From positions 1 to 64,000 of the forward strand of contig CABIXF010000004.1 of assembly GCA_902362595.1 (NCBI GenBank): a stretch of DNA of 64,000 bases, written 5' to 3'. Made by a program: the position numbers and the translations under genes. This DNA is from Bacteroidaceae bacterium. GTDB lineage: Bacteria > Bacteroidota > Bacteroidia > Bacteroidales > Bacteroidaceae. This document shows positions 28,958-38,930 of this stretch, one piece after another. How positions within the stretch are numbered: the first letter of the stretch is position 1; each line of letters starts with the position of its first letter. The notes beneath the pieces are model-generated. The model worked only from the letters and a program-made list of their open reading frames with translations. It was not told the DNA's origin and ran no database searches.

Positions 28958-29003
28958 ATAATATTGATGTTAAGGGATTCACATGGGAAAGGTGATTTTA
29001 TAC

Positions 29004-29058
29004 AAAAAGGCCTTAGAGCTTTCTCTTTTCTTTCTGGAGAAAATTCTAAGGCCTTTTT
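29004..29058. terminator. Hairpin between the SusD and fucosidase genes
   Basis: AAAAAGGCCTTAGA (29004-29017) and TCTAAGGCCTTTTT (29045-29058) are perfect complements with a 27-base loop. It probably lowers transcription of the downstream enzyme genes relative to susCD. Confidence 0.75.
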
Positions 29059-29072
29059 CATCTTATGGGAGA

Positions 29073-30632
29073 TTAGTATCCCGGGGTCTGCTTCAAAGCG
29101 CTGTTTTCTCCTAATGTATTTTCATCGAGTGGCCATAACAGACGGCTTTCGTTTGCACTAGAATATTTAGTGGCATATTCATTACCCATCAGGCGAATGT
29201 CATACCAGCGTTTTCCTTCGAACAAGAATTCTCTCATCCTTTCTTTCAGTATAGCTTCAATCGGATTTTCATCACTGCCTACAAAGCGATTATTAGAATA
29301 GAAGTTGGCATCTTTGTCATTGGGGTATGCTATTTCGTTTCTATGTTCGTTAAAATATTCTGTCCCATAGGCACGTTCACGCACTTCATTGATTTCTGCA
29401 GAAATATCTTCTCCTAAGAAGGCTTTGGCAGTTGCTAATGCAAGCAGGCAGTCTGCATATCGGTAGATTGGATAGTCATCTAGCCAGCTTCTAGTTGCGT
29501 CACCTTCTAGCAAAACTCCCTGAAATTTATAGGCAATAGGAGCACTAAAAGTGAGTGGTCCGTTATCGCTGTTTTTGCTATAAATACCTTTTATAGAATA
29601 TGATTTTCTGCTATCTCCCTCCCGGAATAATTGAGTATATAAATCTTGTTCTACTTGATAACGAATCAGTCCGCTCATATCAGCCATTTCGGTCTCATTT
29701 AGCAGAATGCCGTTTTCGTCATAATAGGTACCAAAGTTAGCTTGGTTCATGACCATGGTTGAACGATATTGGTCATTCCACATGCTATACTCATTTCTTC
29801 CATTGTGTATGGCGAAAATAATTTCGTTATTTTCTTTATTGTCGTATGCAAATACTTTCTGGAAGTTATCCAGCAATCCTACTCCAGCTGCTTTTACTGC
29901 TGTCAATGCGTTTTTGGCTGTAGTATAGTCTGCTTCACCACCTCCCATCTGCTTTCCGCTCCATAAGTATACTTCACCTTTTAGCATCATAGTAGCAGCC
30001 TTTGACCAATAGCATTTGCCGTATTTGAAAGAATAGTCATCACCAAAGGCATCTTCTGAACTTTGGATATCTTTTTTAATTTGGGTCATTACATCAGCTG
30101 CAGATGAAGCGGCTTTGCTAGGATTACCTATATCAATGGAGTTACCATTAGTATAATCTAACTGGAGTACTACATTACCCCATGAACGTAGCAAATGGAA
30201 ATATACATAAGCTCTTAAACCATAAGCTTCTCCTAGATAATAGTTCTTAGTGCTGGCATCCAGCAAATCGGTAGCTTCTGCATGATTGATCATCAGGTTT
30301 AACTGGTTGATTAATACGTAGAAATCACCATAATTACTAATGACAGGGTTTGCAGCATTCAGCGTGTTGTCAATCATTCTCTCCACTCCTTGAGTAGCTT
30401 CTCCAGTGAATGGATTGGAATTGTAAATATCAGCGCGAGGTTCTCCCAATTCGAAAATAGTATAAGATCTTTCGCGGAGCAGACCGTGAAGTCCCACATT
30501 AAATGCCTCAAATTGAGCCGCATCTTTCCAATAGTTTACATCAGTAATACTACTAACAGGTTCCATGTCCAAGCAACCAGTAAAAGATGTTGCCAGACAT
30601 CCGGCTATAATATAGTTGAATATTTTTTTCAT
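29073..30632 (-). CDS. SusD/RagB-family glycan-binding lipoprotein (NanU-like)
   Basis: Outer-membrane lipoprotein that caps a SusC transporter and binds the incoming glycan. 519 residues with a lipoprotein signal (GCLATSFTGCLD, Cys near 20), the typical early block SSITDVNYWKDAAQFEAFNVGLHGLL, and the C-terminal signature ILKERMREFLFEGKRWYDIRLMG near residue 475. Helical TPR-like segments with RAYVYFHLLRSWGNVVLQ near 140 fit SusD. In B. fragilis and Tannerella the equivalent NanU binds sialic acid; context here supports that, but the ligand is inferred. It lies 13 bases after the SusC gene and ends at a terminator. Confidence 0.92.
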   Translation of the reverse strand: MKKIFNYIIAGCLATSFTGCLDMEPVSSITDVNYWKDAAQFEAFNVGLHGLLRERSYTIFELGEPRADIYNSNPFTGEATQGVERMIDNTLNAANPVISNYGDFYVLINQLNLMINHAEATDLLDASTKNYYLGEAYGLRAYVYFHLLRSWGNVVLQLDYTNGNSIDIGNPSKAASSAADVMTQIKKDIQSSEDAFGDDYSFKYGKCYWSKAATMMLKGEVYLWSGKQMGGGEADYTTAKNALTAVKAAGVGLLDNFQKVFAYDNKENNEIIFAIHNGRNEYSMWNDQYRSTMVMNQANFGTYYDENGILLNETEMADMSGLIRYQVEQDLYTQLFREGDSRKSYSIKGIYSKNSDNGPLTFSAPIAYKFQGVLLEGDATRSWLDDYPIYRYADCLLALATAKAFLGEDISAEINEVRERAYGTEYFNEHRNEIAYPNDKDANFYSNNRFVGSDENPIEAILKERMREFLFEGKRWYDIRLMGNEYATKYSSANESRLLWPLDENTLGENSALKQTPGY

Positions 30633-30645
30633 AATTGTTGTTTTT

Positions 30646-33600
30646 TCAGAATGTTACAGATAAGCCAAACAATAAGGTTCTAGGAGTTGGATAACGGCCA
30701 TTATCAATACCTCGTCCGTAAACTGTAGATACGGCTGGTTCAGGCGATACACCGTCATATCCAGTAATATAGAATAGATTTTGTCCTGTTACATATACAG
30801 ATGCATCTTGCATACCTGCTTTACCAATCCATTTCTTTGGCAAAGAGTAACTGAGGGTAATCTCTCTTAGTGCCAGATAATCTCCTTTTTCATAGAAACG
30901 TGAACTATTATTATCGACAGCTGTAGTACCATTGTTAGAACGAGTAATGTTTTTCTTGTTCAACTGGTCAGCATAAGTGAAGACTGGAAGATCCGTATCA
31001 GGATTCGTTTCACTCCATGTGTCATGCACTTTATCTATGATATTAAACTGTCCTTGATACTGTCCTAAAGAACGGGCCTTTAAGTCGTTGTAAATAGTGT
31101 GTCCTACGGCATAGTCGAAACGTGCGTACAATGACCAGTTCTTGTAAGATAAGGTCGTTGAGAATCCACCTGTTACTTTAGGGAATATATTACCAACTAC
31201 AGCACGGTCAAGGCTGTTAATCTTTCCATCCTTATTGATGTCTTCCCAGCATACATCTCCTGGTTCTATGGGTTTCCATCCGTTTGATTCAGCATAAGTT
31301 ACACCTGTCTGTGGGTTTATTTCATTGGCCATACCTGGTCCATACAAGTTGGCAACTTCGTCAATGACCATGTTGGCGTTAGCTTTTACATCATTCCAAT
31401 CTCTAAAGATATGATTCTGCACATAGCCTACCATGTCACCGAGTTTTCCACCTTCTCTATAGCCGCCAATCCATTTGGTCGGAGTCTTTCCTGTTTCAGG
31501 GTTGTAGAGTCCAGCTGCCACTTCATAACCATCAATCTGGTTAAATGGTTTGTCACTTGTAGGTAATTTTAAAACCTTGTTTGACACTGAAGTTAAGTTA
31601 GCAGAAACTTCCCAGTTAAAACCTTTAGCATTAGATAGAATATTAGCTCTTACCTCCATTTCAAATCCTGAGTTACGCAATTTTCCCAAGTTGGTTTTCA
31701 TACTTGAGAAACCAGTATATGCGGGCAGGTTCACATCGGTTAGCAAATCATCTGTTGTTCTGTTGTAATAGTCGAAGATGAAGCTTAACCGGTTGTTGAA
31801 GAATCCTAGGTCCAAACCGGCTTCAAATGAACGGCTCTGTTCCCATCTTAATCCTGTATTTATTAAAGAAGAGTTGTAGTATGCAGTTGCACCATCGTAA
31901 TTACCGGCTCCAATCTGCTTATAAATTCCGTAAATATCAAAGTTCCCGATACCATTTACGTTACCGTTTACTCCATAACTTAAACGTGGTTTGATGTTAC
32001 TGATTACTTCTGAAATTTTAGATTCTTTCCAAAAATCTTCTTCTGTGACATTCCATCCCACAGAAACTCCAGGGAAGAAACCCCAACGGTTGTCTTTCAA
32101 TCGAGAAATACCGTCGTAACGAGCTACTAATGAAAGCAGATATTTCATTTGATAGTTATAGTTTACACGACCAAATACGGATGCAATCCGATAACCTGTT
32201 TTTTCAGACTTGGTGGATGTACGTGATGCTCCTGCATTTAGAGTCGGAATATCATCTGTTGGAGAGTTCTGAGTTTTGGCCTCCATCATAAATTCATTAT
32301 AACCGAAATATTCACTTCCTACCATTACATCCAAGTTGTGCTTGTCTTTGAATGTATCCTTATAATTCAATGTTCCATTGACCTGAATCTGAGTATAGCG
32401 TTCTATCTTTGCACTAGCATCACGTGTGTTAGTTGGTGTAGATGAGGTTTGAAGCTGGTATGATTTATTGAATGTTTCATATTGATAATCATAATGGTAA
32501 AGCGATGAGTTTCCGCTGAATGTCAGTTTTTTAGGAATAATATCCAGATTGAAACCAAAGTTATATGTCGCTTTACGTGTACCATCTTCACTAGTCAGTT
32601 TGTCTCGATAATATTCAGGATTACCATCACCTGTTCCCCAACCTGATGCAGGCGAACCATCTTCGTTGTATGGATTCCATGTCGGACGTTGTGAGCGTGT
32701 ACGATAGAATAATTCATAAGAACCAATCCATAACGATGGTTGCTGTGACCATGTATAGGTAGCACCGGCTTTCACATTTAAGAATGGGAAAATTTTGTAG
32801 GTACCGCTTACAGAGCCGTTGAAACGTTTGTACCCAGTTCCCTTAATCTGACCATCTTCATTGTAATATCCCATGCTGGCCATGTAAGTACCCTTATCAT
32901 TTCCTCCGGTAATATTTACATAATGATCTTGTGTCAAAGCTGTATTTGCAAAAACTGCATCATCCAATTGACCACTATAATCCTTATAAAGAAGCTGTTT
33001 ACCTTCATAGTATGGATCATCCATAACTAACCAACCTTCATTTCTTAGATGAGAATTTTCATCAGTTAGATATTTTACGTCGATAAGGTCATTTTGTGTA
33101 CCATATCCAGTTTGAGTATCTACGCTTGCTGCTCCCGATACGTTGTTTGTATAACGTTTATAACCCAAACGGTTATAGTAAAGATAATCGTGGGCATTAC
33201 AGAAATCATATCCGTAACGTGCAAAGTTTACACCTAGTTTAAATTTATAGTTTACTGAAGCTTTACCTGCTTTTCCGCTTTTTGTTTCTACAAGGATAAC
33301 ACCTCCGTTGGCACGTGCACCATAGATAGCAGTAGAAGCGGCATCTTTCAATACTTGTATAGATTCAATATCTGAAGGGTTGATGTCACTCATGCTTTCG
33401 CGAATAATACCATCCACAACAATCAAAGCTTTACTGTTACTTCCTGTAATGGTAGCTCCACCACGCAGTGTGATGTCGGGTTCCGCACCCGGTTGTCCGG
33501 TAGTATTGATTACACGCAAACCGGTTACTGAACCTTGCAGGGCTTGTCCAGCATTACTCATGGCTGCGTTTTTCAACACCTGGTCATCCATTTTAGAGAT

Positions 33601-34011
33601 AGCTGTAGTCAGTGCAGCTCGTTTCTGGGAACCTCCATATCCTGTTACCACTACTTCTTCCAAAGTTTGAGTGTCTTCTTTCAAGATTATGTTGATTGGG
33701 GTTCCATCCCATTTTATAGTTTGTGTGATATATCCTACGAAAGAAATTTCAATAATCTCTCCTTTCTTTACGTTCGATAACGAGAAGTTTCCGTCGATGT
33801 CTGTAATGGTTCCGTTAGTGGTCCCCTTTACGATTACGGAAGCACCGATGACAGACTCGCCTGTAGCGTCTTTCACAATACCTTGACATATACCCGATTG
33901 TTGTACAATGTCAATATCAGATTTGTTGGTGGATAAGTCTGCATACGTCATACCTGTGGATAAACTGCCTAGTAGCAGACACATGCCGACTGATTTCATT
34001 TTTTTATTCAT
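30646..34011 (-). CDS. SusC/RagA-family TonB-dependent transporter (NanO-like)
   Basis: Outer-membrane beta-barrel that imports glycans using TonB energy. 1121 residues: signal peptide (about 1-25), a carboxypeptidase-D-like domain (GIVKDATGESVIGASVIVKGTTNG about 45-67), a TonB-box-like LEEVVVTGYG (about 115-124), the plug (ALQGSVTGLRV; DIESIQVLKDAASTAIYGARANGGVILV near 215-243) and a large barrel ending in ...LLFGLSVTF with a terminal Phe for BAM recognition. Paired with SusD 13 bases downstream. Position beside GH33 and nan genes makes sialic acid or a sialylated oligosaccharide the likely cargo (NanO role), by inference. Confidence 0.94.
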   Translation of the reverse strand: MNKKMKSVGMCLLLGSLSTGMTYADLSTNKSDIDIVQQSGICQGIVKDATGESVIGASVIVKGTTNGTITDIDGNFSLSNVKKGEIIEISFVGYITQTIKWDGTPINIILKEDTQTLEEVVVTGYGGSQKRAALTTAISKMDDQVLKNAAMSNAGQALQGSVTGLRVINTTGQPGAEPDITLRGGATITGSNSKALIVVDGIIRESMSDINPSDIESIQVLKDAASTAIYGARANGGVILVETKSGKAGKASVNYKFKLGVNFARYGYDFCNAHDYLYYNRLGYKRYTNNVSGAASVDTQTGYGTQNDLIDVKYLTDENSHLRNEGWLVMDDPYYEGKQLLYKDYSGQLDDAVFANTALTQDHYVNITGGNDKGTYMASMGYYNEDGQIKGTGYKRFNGSVSGTYKIFPFLNVKAGATYTWSQQPSLWIGSYELFYRTRSQRPTWNPYNEDGSPASGWGTGDGNPEYYRDKLTSEDGTRKATYNFGFNLDIIPKKLTFSGNSSLYHYDYQYETFNKSYQLQTSSTPTNTRDASAKIERYTQIQVNGTLNYKDTFKDKHNLDVMVGSEYFGYNEFMMEAKTQNSPTDDIPTLNAGASRTSTKSEKTGYRIASVFGRVNYNYQMKYLLSLVARYDGISRLKDNRWGFFPGVSVGWNVTEEDFWKESKISEVISNIKPRLSYGVNGNVNGIGNFDIYGIYKQIGAGNYDGATAYYNSSLINTGLRWEQSRSFEAGLDLGFFNNRLSFIFDYYNRTTDDLLTDVNLPAYTGFSSMKTNLGKLRNSGFEMEVRANILSNAKGFNWEVSANLTSVSNKVLKLPTSDKPFNQIDGYEVAAGLYNPETGKTPTKWIGGYREGGKLGDMVGYVQNHIFRDWNDVKANANMVIDEVANLYGPGMANEINPQTGVTYAESNGWKPIEPGDVCWEDINKDGKINSLDRAVVGNIFPKVTGGFSTTLSYKNWSLYARFDYAVGHTIYNDLKARSLGQYQGQFNIIDKVHDTWSETNPDTDLPVFTYADQLNKKNITRSNNGTTAVDNNSSRFYEKGDYLALREITLSYSLPKKWIGKAGMQDASVYVTGQNLFYITGYDGVSPEPAVSTVYGRGIDNGRYPTPRTLLFGLSVTF

Positions 34012-34110
34012 AACTCCTGTATATATAAGGTTAAAGTTTGCGTTTGAAGGATTTTAGGTTAACTTTAAGTTTTTCTAGTCGATTTTGTTAATGTTTCTAT
34101 TCGTATGCGA

Positions 34111-34142
34111 CAAATATATAAATAAAAAAATTGATATCACAA
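34111..34142 (-). promoter_or_regulatory. Promoter of the susCD genes
   Basis: Minus strand: TTG (34142-34140), 21-base spacer, TATATTTG (34118-34111). The start codon is 100 bases downstream, giving a leader of roughly 90 bases. A 14-bp palindrome ATAAAATATTTTAT lies upstream at 34150-34163. Confidence 0.6.
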
Positions 34143-34296
34143 TTATTTGATAAAATATTTTATAAAATATCACTTTTTGTCGGCTTTGTATTTTGTTTGT
34201 CAAATCTATTTACGAACGTTCGTTTATTTTCTAATCATTTCTAAGCTTTGTATATGGATGGGAAGTAATCATGATATCCTCTGATTATCAACAAAT

Positions 34297-34333
34297 AAAA
34301 GGGGAATATTATAATAATAAATATTCCCTTTTT
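34297..34333. terminator. Terminator between the sialidase and SusC genes
   Basis: AAAAGGGGAATATT (34297-34310) and AATATTCCC plus TTTTT (34320-34333) form a stem with A- and T-runs on the two sides. It ends the nanL-to-sialidase operon before the susCD promoter. Confidence 0.75.
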
Positions 34334-34356
34334 AGTCAATTTGATTATATAATAAA

Positions 34357-35979
34357 TTATTTTATAATGTCTCGGAGATTAATACTTTGGAACGTCATGT
34401 GAGCTACACTGCTTTCGTACAAGATGCCGATGGTCTCTTTGTCAATCATGGTCAGGCAGGAATATCCCCAGTTGTATCCCTCATCCAATAGTAACTGATG
34501 TTCCGGGCTCCAGGTATTTCCTCCGTCCAGACTGATTTTGATGGTCATGTCCTTGCGGGCATTGGTTGAGTTAGGGTTGGAGAAAATCAGCAGGTCTTTT
34601 CCCAGCACGTTGTCCTTGGCTTTCACGCTGATCAGGCTGGCCATACATACAGGCTCTATCAGGGCCGTACGGGAAGATTCATGTTCTTTCCACGTCTTGC
34701 CTAAATCCTGTGTGGTGTATACCGCCCGGCTTCCTCCCCGGTTGTCACGCATGTTCAGCATGAGGGTGCCAGGTTCAAGTTCAGCCACCTGCGCTTCTGT
34801 GGTATTGGTACGTGCATGGTGGTGGATGGTCCAAGTCTTTCCATGGTCTTTGCTATACATGATGCCTGCATTCGGAATACGGGTCTTGTCGATGAACTGG
34901 ATAGGGAACACTAAGGTACCGTCTTCCATAGTGATGCCTCGTCCCGGTCCCTGAAGCAGGAAGTACCATTCCGGAAGCTTCACCTGTTCGGTGATGTTGA
35001 TAGGCTCGGACCAGGTCTTCCCATCGTCTGTACTTTTGGCCAGTACCAGCTGGGCCGTGTGGTTCAGGTCCATGCCCGGGTGAGAACTCCACCAAGCTCG
35101 TTGGTTGCCCATTCCATGTGTCCAGGCTGCTACAATCCATACTGTATTCGTTTGGGTGTCTACCAGAATGGAAGGGTCACCTACGCCGTTCTGAGCCGAT
35201 GGAAGTCCTCCATATTCTTTAAAGGCCAGTGGCAGACGCATTTTCTCCCAAGTCTTTCCACCGTCTGTACTACGGCTGAGGCCGATATCGATGTGTTCCT
35301 GCAGGTCCACACTGCTGTTGTAGCGTACGTCATATACGCCCAAAAGAGTTCCTTTGTTGGTCGTAACCAGACCGGGGATACGGAAAGCGGCAGAACCATC
35401 GTCACCAGCATGACGTACGCCGACTGCCATCCTCTGTACCACCTTTTGTTCCTCTGCATTTTTGGTTGGGAGAACTTTCCCGTCTGCTTTCACTTGCGTG
35501 ATTTCGGCACTGATTTTGGTTTGCAGTGAAGCCGTGGGTTGCATCTCTATGCTGACCCAGAAGAAATTGTATCCGGGAAACAGGTTCTGCTTGCCTTCCA
35601 GTGTAAGGGTATGGTTCTTGGGGGTTACTTCCGATTTCTTGATAGAATAGGAAGGGTTTGCCGATAACGTCTGGCCGGGAGTCTGGCTGGAAATATATTC
35701 TACCGGAGCAAACCGTTTTTTCCCTCTGTCTTGGGAAGCGTCCGTACCACTATAATAGAGTTTGACTGCTTTTATCTGTGAAAGCGGCACCTCCTTGTCA
35801 AAAGTGAGGGTAATATTTTCCAGTGTCTGGGTCTCTTTTGCGTCAAGACGCATATAGGCCAGCACGTTGTCTTGTCGTTCTATCAGAATGGGCACTTGTG
35901 GGGTTTTCACAAATACCGTGTCTGCAGCCTGCAGGCCGATAGAAATCATTCCGATGCATAGGGAAAGTAATTTTCTCAT
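34357..35979 (-). CDS. nanH: Exo-alpha-sialidase (GH33)
   Basis: Exported sialidase that releases terminal sialic acid from host glycoconjugates. 540 residues with a signal peptide (about 1-18). Residues about 20-180 form a beta-rich N-terminal carbohydrate-binding domain usual in Bacteroides sialidases. The six-bladed catalytic propeller begins with the arginine motif FRIP near residue 199 and has five visible Asp-boxes (STDGGKTW, STDDGKTW, SKDHGKTW, TQDLGKTW, SLDGGNTW). GYNWGYSCL near the C-terminus holds the catalytic Tyr region. It is the last gene of the nanL operon, 15 bases after the YhcH gene. Confidence 0.95.
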   Translation of the reverse strand: MRKLLSLCIGMISIGLQAADTVFVKTPQVPILIERQDNVLAYMRLDAKETQTLENITLTFDKEVPLSQIKAVKLYYSGTDASQDRGKKRFAPVEYISSQTPGQTLSANPSYSIKKSEVTPKNHTLTLEGKQNLFPGYNFFWVSIEMQPTASLQTKISAEITQVKADGKVLPTKNAEEQKVVQRMAVGVRHAGDDGSAAFRIPGLVTTNKGTLLGVYDVRYNSSVDLQEHIDIGLSRSTDGGKTWEKMRLPLAFKEYGGLPSAQNGVGDPSILVDTQTNTVWIVAAWTHGMGNQRAWWSSHPGMDLNHTAQLVLAKSTDDGKTWSEPINITEQVKLPEWYFLLQGPGRGITMEDGTLVFPIQFIDKTRIPNAGIMYSKDHGKTWTIHHHARTNTTEAQVAELEPGTLMLNMRDNRGGSRAVYTTQDLGKTWKEHESSRTALIEPVCMASLISVKAKDNVLGKDLLIFSNPNSTNARKDMTIKISLDGGNTWSPEHQLLLDEGYNWGYSCLTMIDKETIGILYESSVAHMTFQSINLRDIIK

Positions 35980-35994
35980 AATTAAGGATTTGGG

Positions 35995-36441
35995 TTAGAT
36001 TTTTACTTTAGCTATCAGTTTTCTGATTTTTCCTTCTCCGATGACTGGAGCATGAGGGTCTTCCGGATAGACAATCAGGAATTGTCCCGGAAGCAGGTCC
36101 ACGAAACAGGTGGGAGTGTCCGTATAGAGGGCGCAATCTCCTTCTTCCTGGTAAGCTTGTTTCAGTTGGCTGACCTCTTCCATCGCTTTCCAGCCAATAC
36201 GTTCCTTTCCTTCCAGCAGGATGTGTATATCGATGTAGTCGCGATGTACTTCAAGTACCTGTTCAGAAGCCTTGACACATGTAGGATTCACATTGTTGAT
36301 GAACAGGTTGTTCCCGTCCAGTTCGATTCTTCCACATGGAGTATGCAGAAGGTCATGACTTTTTACATAATCAAACAACTGTTTGAACAGAGGGTGGAGT
36401 GCTTCAATCCGGGCACTGTGTTGTAAATTGGAAACAATCAT
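35995..36441 (-). CDS. YhcH/YjgK/YiaL family protein (NanQ-like sialic-acid anomerase)
   Basis: A 148-residue cytoplasmic cupin-like protein of the DUF386 family. In E. coli the nan-operon member YhcH (NanQ) speeds sialic-acid anomer conversion. Marks: HRDYIDIHILLEGKERIGW (about 67-85) with metal-binding residues, the Glu-rich middle and PGQFLIVYPEDPHAPVIGEGKIRKLIAKVKI at the end. It lies 15 bases before the transporter gene in reverse order, between nanT and nanH, in a clear sialic-acid operon, which supports the anomerase role. Confidence 0.88.
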   Translation of the reverse strand: MIVSNLQHSARIEALHPLFKQLFDYVKSHDLLHTPCGRIELDGNNLFINNVNPTCVKASEQVLEVHRDYIDIHILLEGKERIGWKAMEEVSQLKQAYQEEGDCALYTDTPTCFVDLLPGQFLIVYPEDPHAPVIGEGKIRKLIAKVKI

Positions 36442-36456
36442 ATTTTCAAAGTTTTA

Positions 36457-37692
36457 TTATTCCATATTGTCTGTCTTGGGGCGCAAGAAGTATAACTGCA
36501 CGAAGAGTGCAACGGCCACTACGATGGCGAGCATGGCGAAACCAATTCCTAGATTGCCGTTGTCGCCCCATCGGCCTAACAGATGCGTAATAAAGGCGCC
36601 GGCAGCAACTCCTATCATGTTCATCACCCCGTAGGCAGTAGCTCTTTGTTTGCGTGACACAAACTGGCAGAGAATAGGCATGTTGTTGGTGTCGAAGATG
36701 CCATAGCCGATACCAAACAATAATCCGGCTGCTACTACGGCGATTAAGTTATGTCCGAATCCCAATAAAAGCAAGGAAGGGATAGTCAGTCCCAGACCGA
36801 TTGCTCCGGTATATACACGCCCGCGCAGGTTTTTCTGAACCCATCTGTCGGATAACGGTCCCCCGATAATGACACCGATAAAGGAAGAGACCGCAATCGT
36901 AATGGTAGAGAGGGGACCTGCCTGTGACATTGGTAAATTAAGGTTTTCGGCAAATAAGGTTGGGAGCCAGTTTTTGGTGGCCCATCCGGGAAGGCTGGGA
37001 GCAGCAAAATAAAGCAGGATTACCCAGAAGGCTACGTTGGTCAGCAAGGATTTCAGACTGATGAATACGCTTTCTTTCTCATGTGGCTTGGCTTGGAGTT
37101 TTTCTGTCGGAATTGTTTCTATCTTCTTGTCATGTAGGAATAACATCAAAATCACGGCATATGCTATTCCGATGATTCCGAACCAATGGAAAGTGGTGTG
37201 CCAAGAGAAAGCGGCAGCCACAGTGGCTCCAAATCCACCGATGGCTTGTCCCATATAAAGTCCTGTCATGTGGATACCCACAGCCAGAGAACGAGATTTT
37301 CCCGTGTGGTAGTCTGCAATTAAGGAAAGTCCGGCGGGGATGTAGAGTGCTTCACTCACTCCCATTAAGGCGCGCAGCCAAACAATCTGGTCGAAGGTGT
37401 TGGCAATTCCCATCAGGTAGGTGACGGAAGACCATACGAACAGACTTCCAACAATCAGCCATTTACGGCTCAAACGATCGGCGATGATACCTGAAACCGG
37501 ACTCATGAGGGCATAAATCCAGAGAAAGATTGCCATCAGATATCCAAAATTAGTGGCTGATTGTAGTTCCGTGATATCCACTTGCATGGCTTCCTTCATG
37601 GTGCTGAGCATTTGCCGGTCCATATAGTTGAGTAATGCCACGCCCCACAGCAGTCCTACTACAATCCAAGGATAAATCTTAGAGTTTTTCAT
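36457..37692 (-). CDS. nanT: MFS transporter, probable sialic acid permease
   Basis: Inner-membrane proton symporter of the major facilitator superfamily, 411 residues, about twelve membrane segments. It has the early NYMDRQMLS signature typical of the anion:cation symporter branch, the MFS loop motif GIIADRLSRKWLIVGS (about 67-82), a long charged central loop (HDKKIETIPTEKLQAKPHEKE near 197-217) and GPLSDRW in the second half. In the nan operon of B. fragilis an MFS carrier (NanT) brings Neu5Ac into the cytoplasm; the same role is inferred from position between nanE and the YhcH gene. Confidence 0.88.
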   Translation of the reverse strand: MKNSKIYPWIVVGLLWGVALLNYMDRQMLSTMKEAMQVDITELQSATNFGYLMAIFLWIYALMSPVSGIIADRLSRKWLIVGSLFVWSSVTYLMGIANTFDQIVWLRALMGVSEALYIPAGLSLIADYHTGKSRSLAVGIHMTGLYMGQAIGGFGATVAAAFSWHTTFHWFGIIGIAYAVILMLFLHDKKIETIPTEKLQAKPHEKESVFISLKSLLTNVAFWVILLYFAAPSLPGWATKNWLPTLFAENLNLPMSQAGPLSTITIAVSSFIGVIIGGPLSDRWVQKNLRGRVYTGAIGLGLTIPSLLLLGFGHNLIAVVAAGLLFGIGYGIFDTNNMPILCQFVSRKQRATAYGVMNMIGVAAGAFITHLLGRWGDNGNLGIGFAMLAIVVAVALFVQLYFLRPKTDNME

Positions 37693-37731
37693 ATATTATG
37701 GTTATTCAGATTAGTGATGAAACTTGCCGGA

Positions 37732-38916
37732 TTATTCTCCGGCAAGTATTTCTTTACATAAAGTGTATCCCTTGACCATCATTCTTGGAATATGGAAAGG
37801 ACCTTTGAACAAGTTACCTTTTGCGGGTTGGGCTACTGTGCCGTCGCGGTGCAGGTATCCATACCATTCGCCGAACTCATTGTCGGGAAAATGGGCATAC
37901 GTCCACTCACTGATTTGTTTGTGGCGTTTCAGGTACTTTTCGTCTTTGATCAGCTTATAGGCATACAGGTTGGCGATGATGGCTTCGGTTTGCGGCCACC
38001 AGAATTTCATGTCCTGTGAATAGTCTTGAGGAGGCAGGTTCTTGCAGTCCTTGAAGTTGATGATGCCTCCGTACTGCTTGTCCCATCCCCATTCCCATGA
38101 CCAGTCGAGAATGGTCAGCGCCATGTCGATGAGCTCCTTGTTGCCGCCCATGTTACGGGCTACGTCGAACAGGAACCAGGATGTCTCAATGCAATGTCCC
38201 GGGTTGATGGTACGTCCGTTCATGGTGTCGATGAATTCTCCTTTAGGACCTACCATTTCAAGTAAAGCCTTAAATTCCGGGTGCATGAAGTAATTTTTCA
38301 ACGCATGGATGGATTCTTCAATCTGGGCATCCAGTTCTGGGTCGGAAATCACTTGCTTGATGCAGGAAGCCACGTTGACCATGATCATGGTGATGGAATG
38401 GCCCTGTGCCTGGAGAGTCGGAAGGTATTTCGGTTCTAGAATGCCCGGTGTGTGCAGGAAATAACGCATCCGCTTGAACAGGTCGAGTGCTTTTTTTGCA
38501 TATTCCTGGTTGCCGGTAGCCAGTGCATATTCCGACATGGCGATGGCGGCGAAGCTTTCAGAAAACACATATCTTCTTTTCCGGAGTGGGGTACCGTCGG
38601 CCATGACTTCGAAATACATTCTTCCGTCTGTATCGAAACAGTGGTTTTCAATGAAATCCAGCGTCAGTTTGGCTGCTTCCAGCCATTCCGGGTTCTTTTC
38701 TACATGATTGTAGGCAAAAGAGCAGATAAAGGCAAAACGGCCCTGGAACCATACCGACTTGGTGGTGTCGAACAGCTGTCCGTCGCGTGCCACGCAGGTA
38801 TATACACCTCCGTGTTTCTTGTCGAGACCATATTTCAGCCAGAAAGGCATGATGTTGTGGGTGAGATCTTCTTTGTAGTTCTCAGCCCAGTACTTTGCGT
38901 AGGTATCTATGCACAT
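37732..38916 (-). CDS. nanE: N-acylglucosamine 2-epimerase (AGE family)
   Basis: Converts ManNAc to GlcNAc in the cytoplasm, the step used by Bacteroides instead of ManNAc kinase. The protein is an all-helical (alpha/alpha)6 barrel. I choose the ATG ending at 38916 (394 residues, MCIDTYAKYWAEN); the longest frame starts 10 codons earlier inside nanL. AGE marks: GGVYTCVARDGQLFDTTKSVWFQGR near 38-62, RRYVFSESFAAIAMSEYA near 125-142, and late HCIETSWFLFDVARN and FWWPQTEAIIANLYAYK with the catalytic His/Trp region. It follows nanL within the operon and precedes the MFS gene. Confidence 0.9.
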   Translation of the reverse strand: MCIDTYAKYWAENYKEDLTHNIMPFWLKYGLDKKHGGVYTCVARDGQLFDTTKSVWFQGRFAFICSFAYNHVEKNPEWLEAAKLTLDFIENHCFDTDGRMYFEVMADGTPLRKRRYVFSESFAAIAMSEYALATGNQEYAKKALDLFKRMRYFLHTPGILEPKYLPTLQAQGHSITMIMVNVASCIKQVISDPELDAQIEESIHALKNYFMHPEFKALLEMVGPKGEFIDTMNGRTINPGHCIETSWFLFDVARNMGGNKELIDMALTILDWSWEWGWDKQYGGIINFKDCKNLPPQDYSQDMKFWWPQTEAIIANLYAYKLIKDEKYLKRHKQISEWTYAHFPDNEFGEWYGYLHRDGTVAQPAKGNLFKGPFHIPRMMVKGYTLCKEILAGE

Positions 38917-38930
38917 CATAAGGCCGACGA

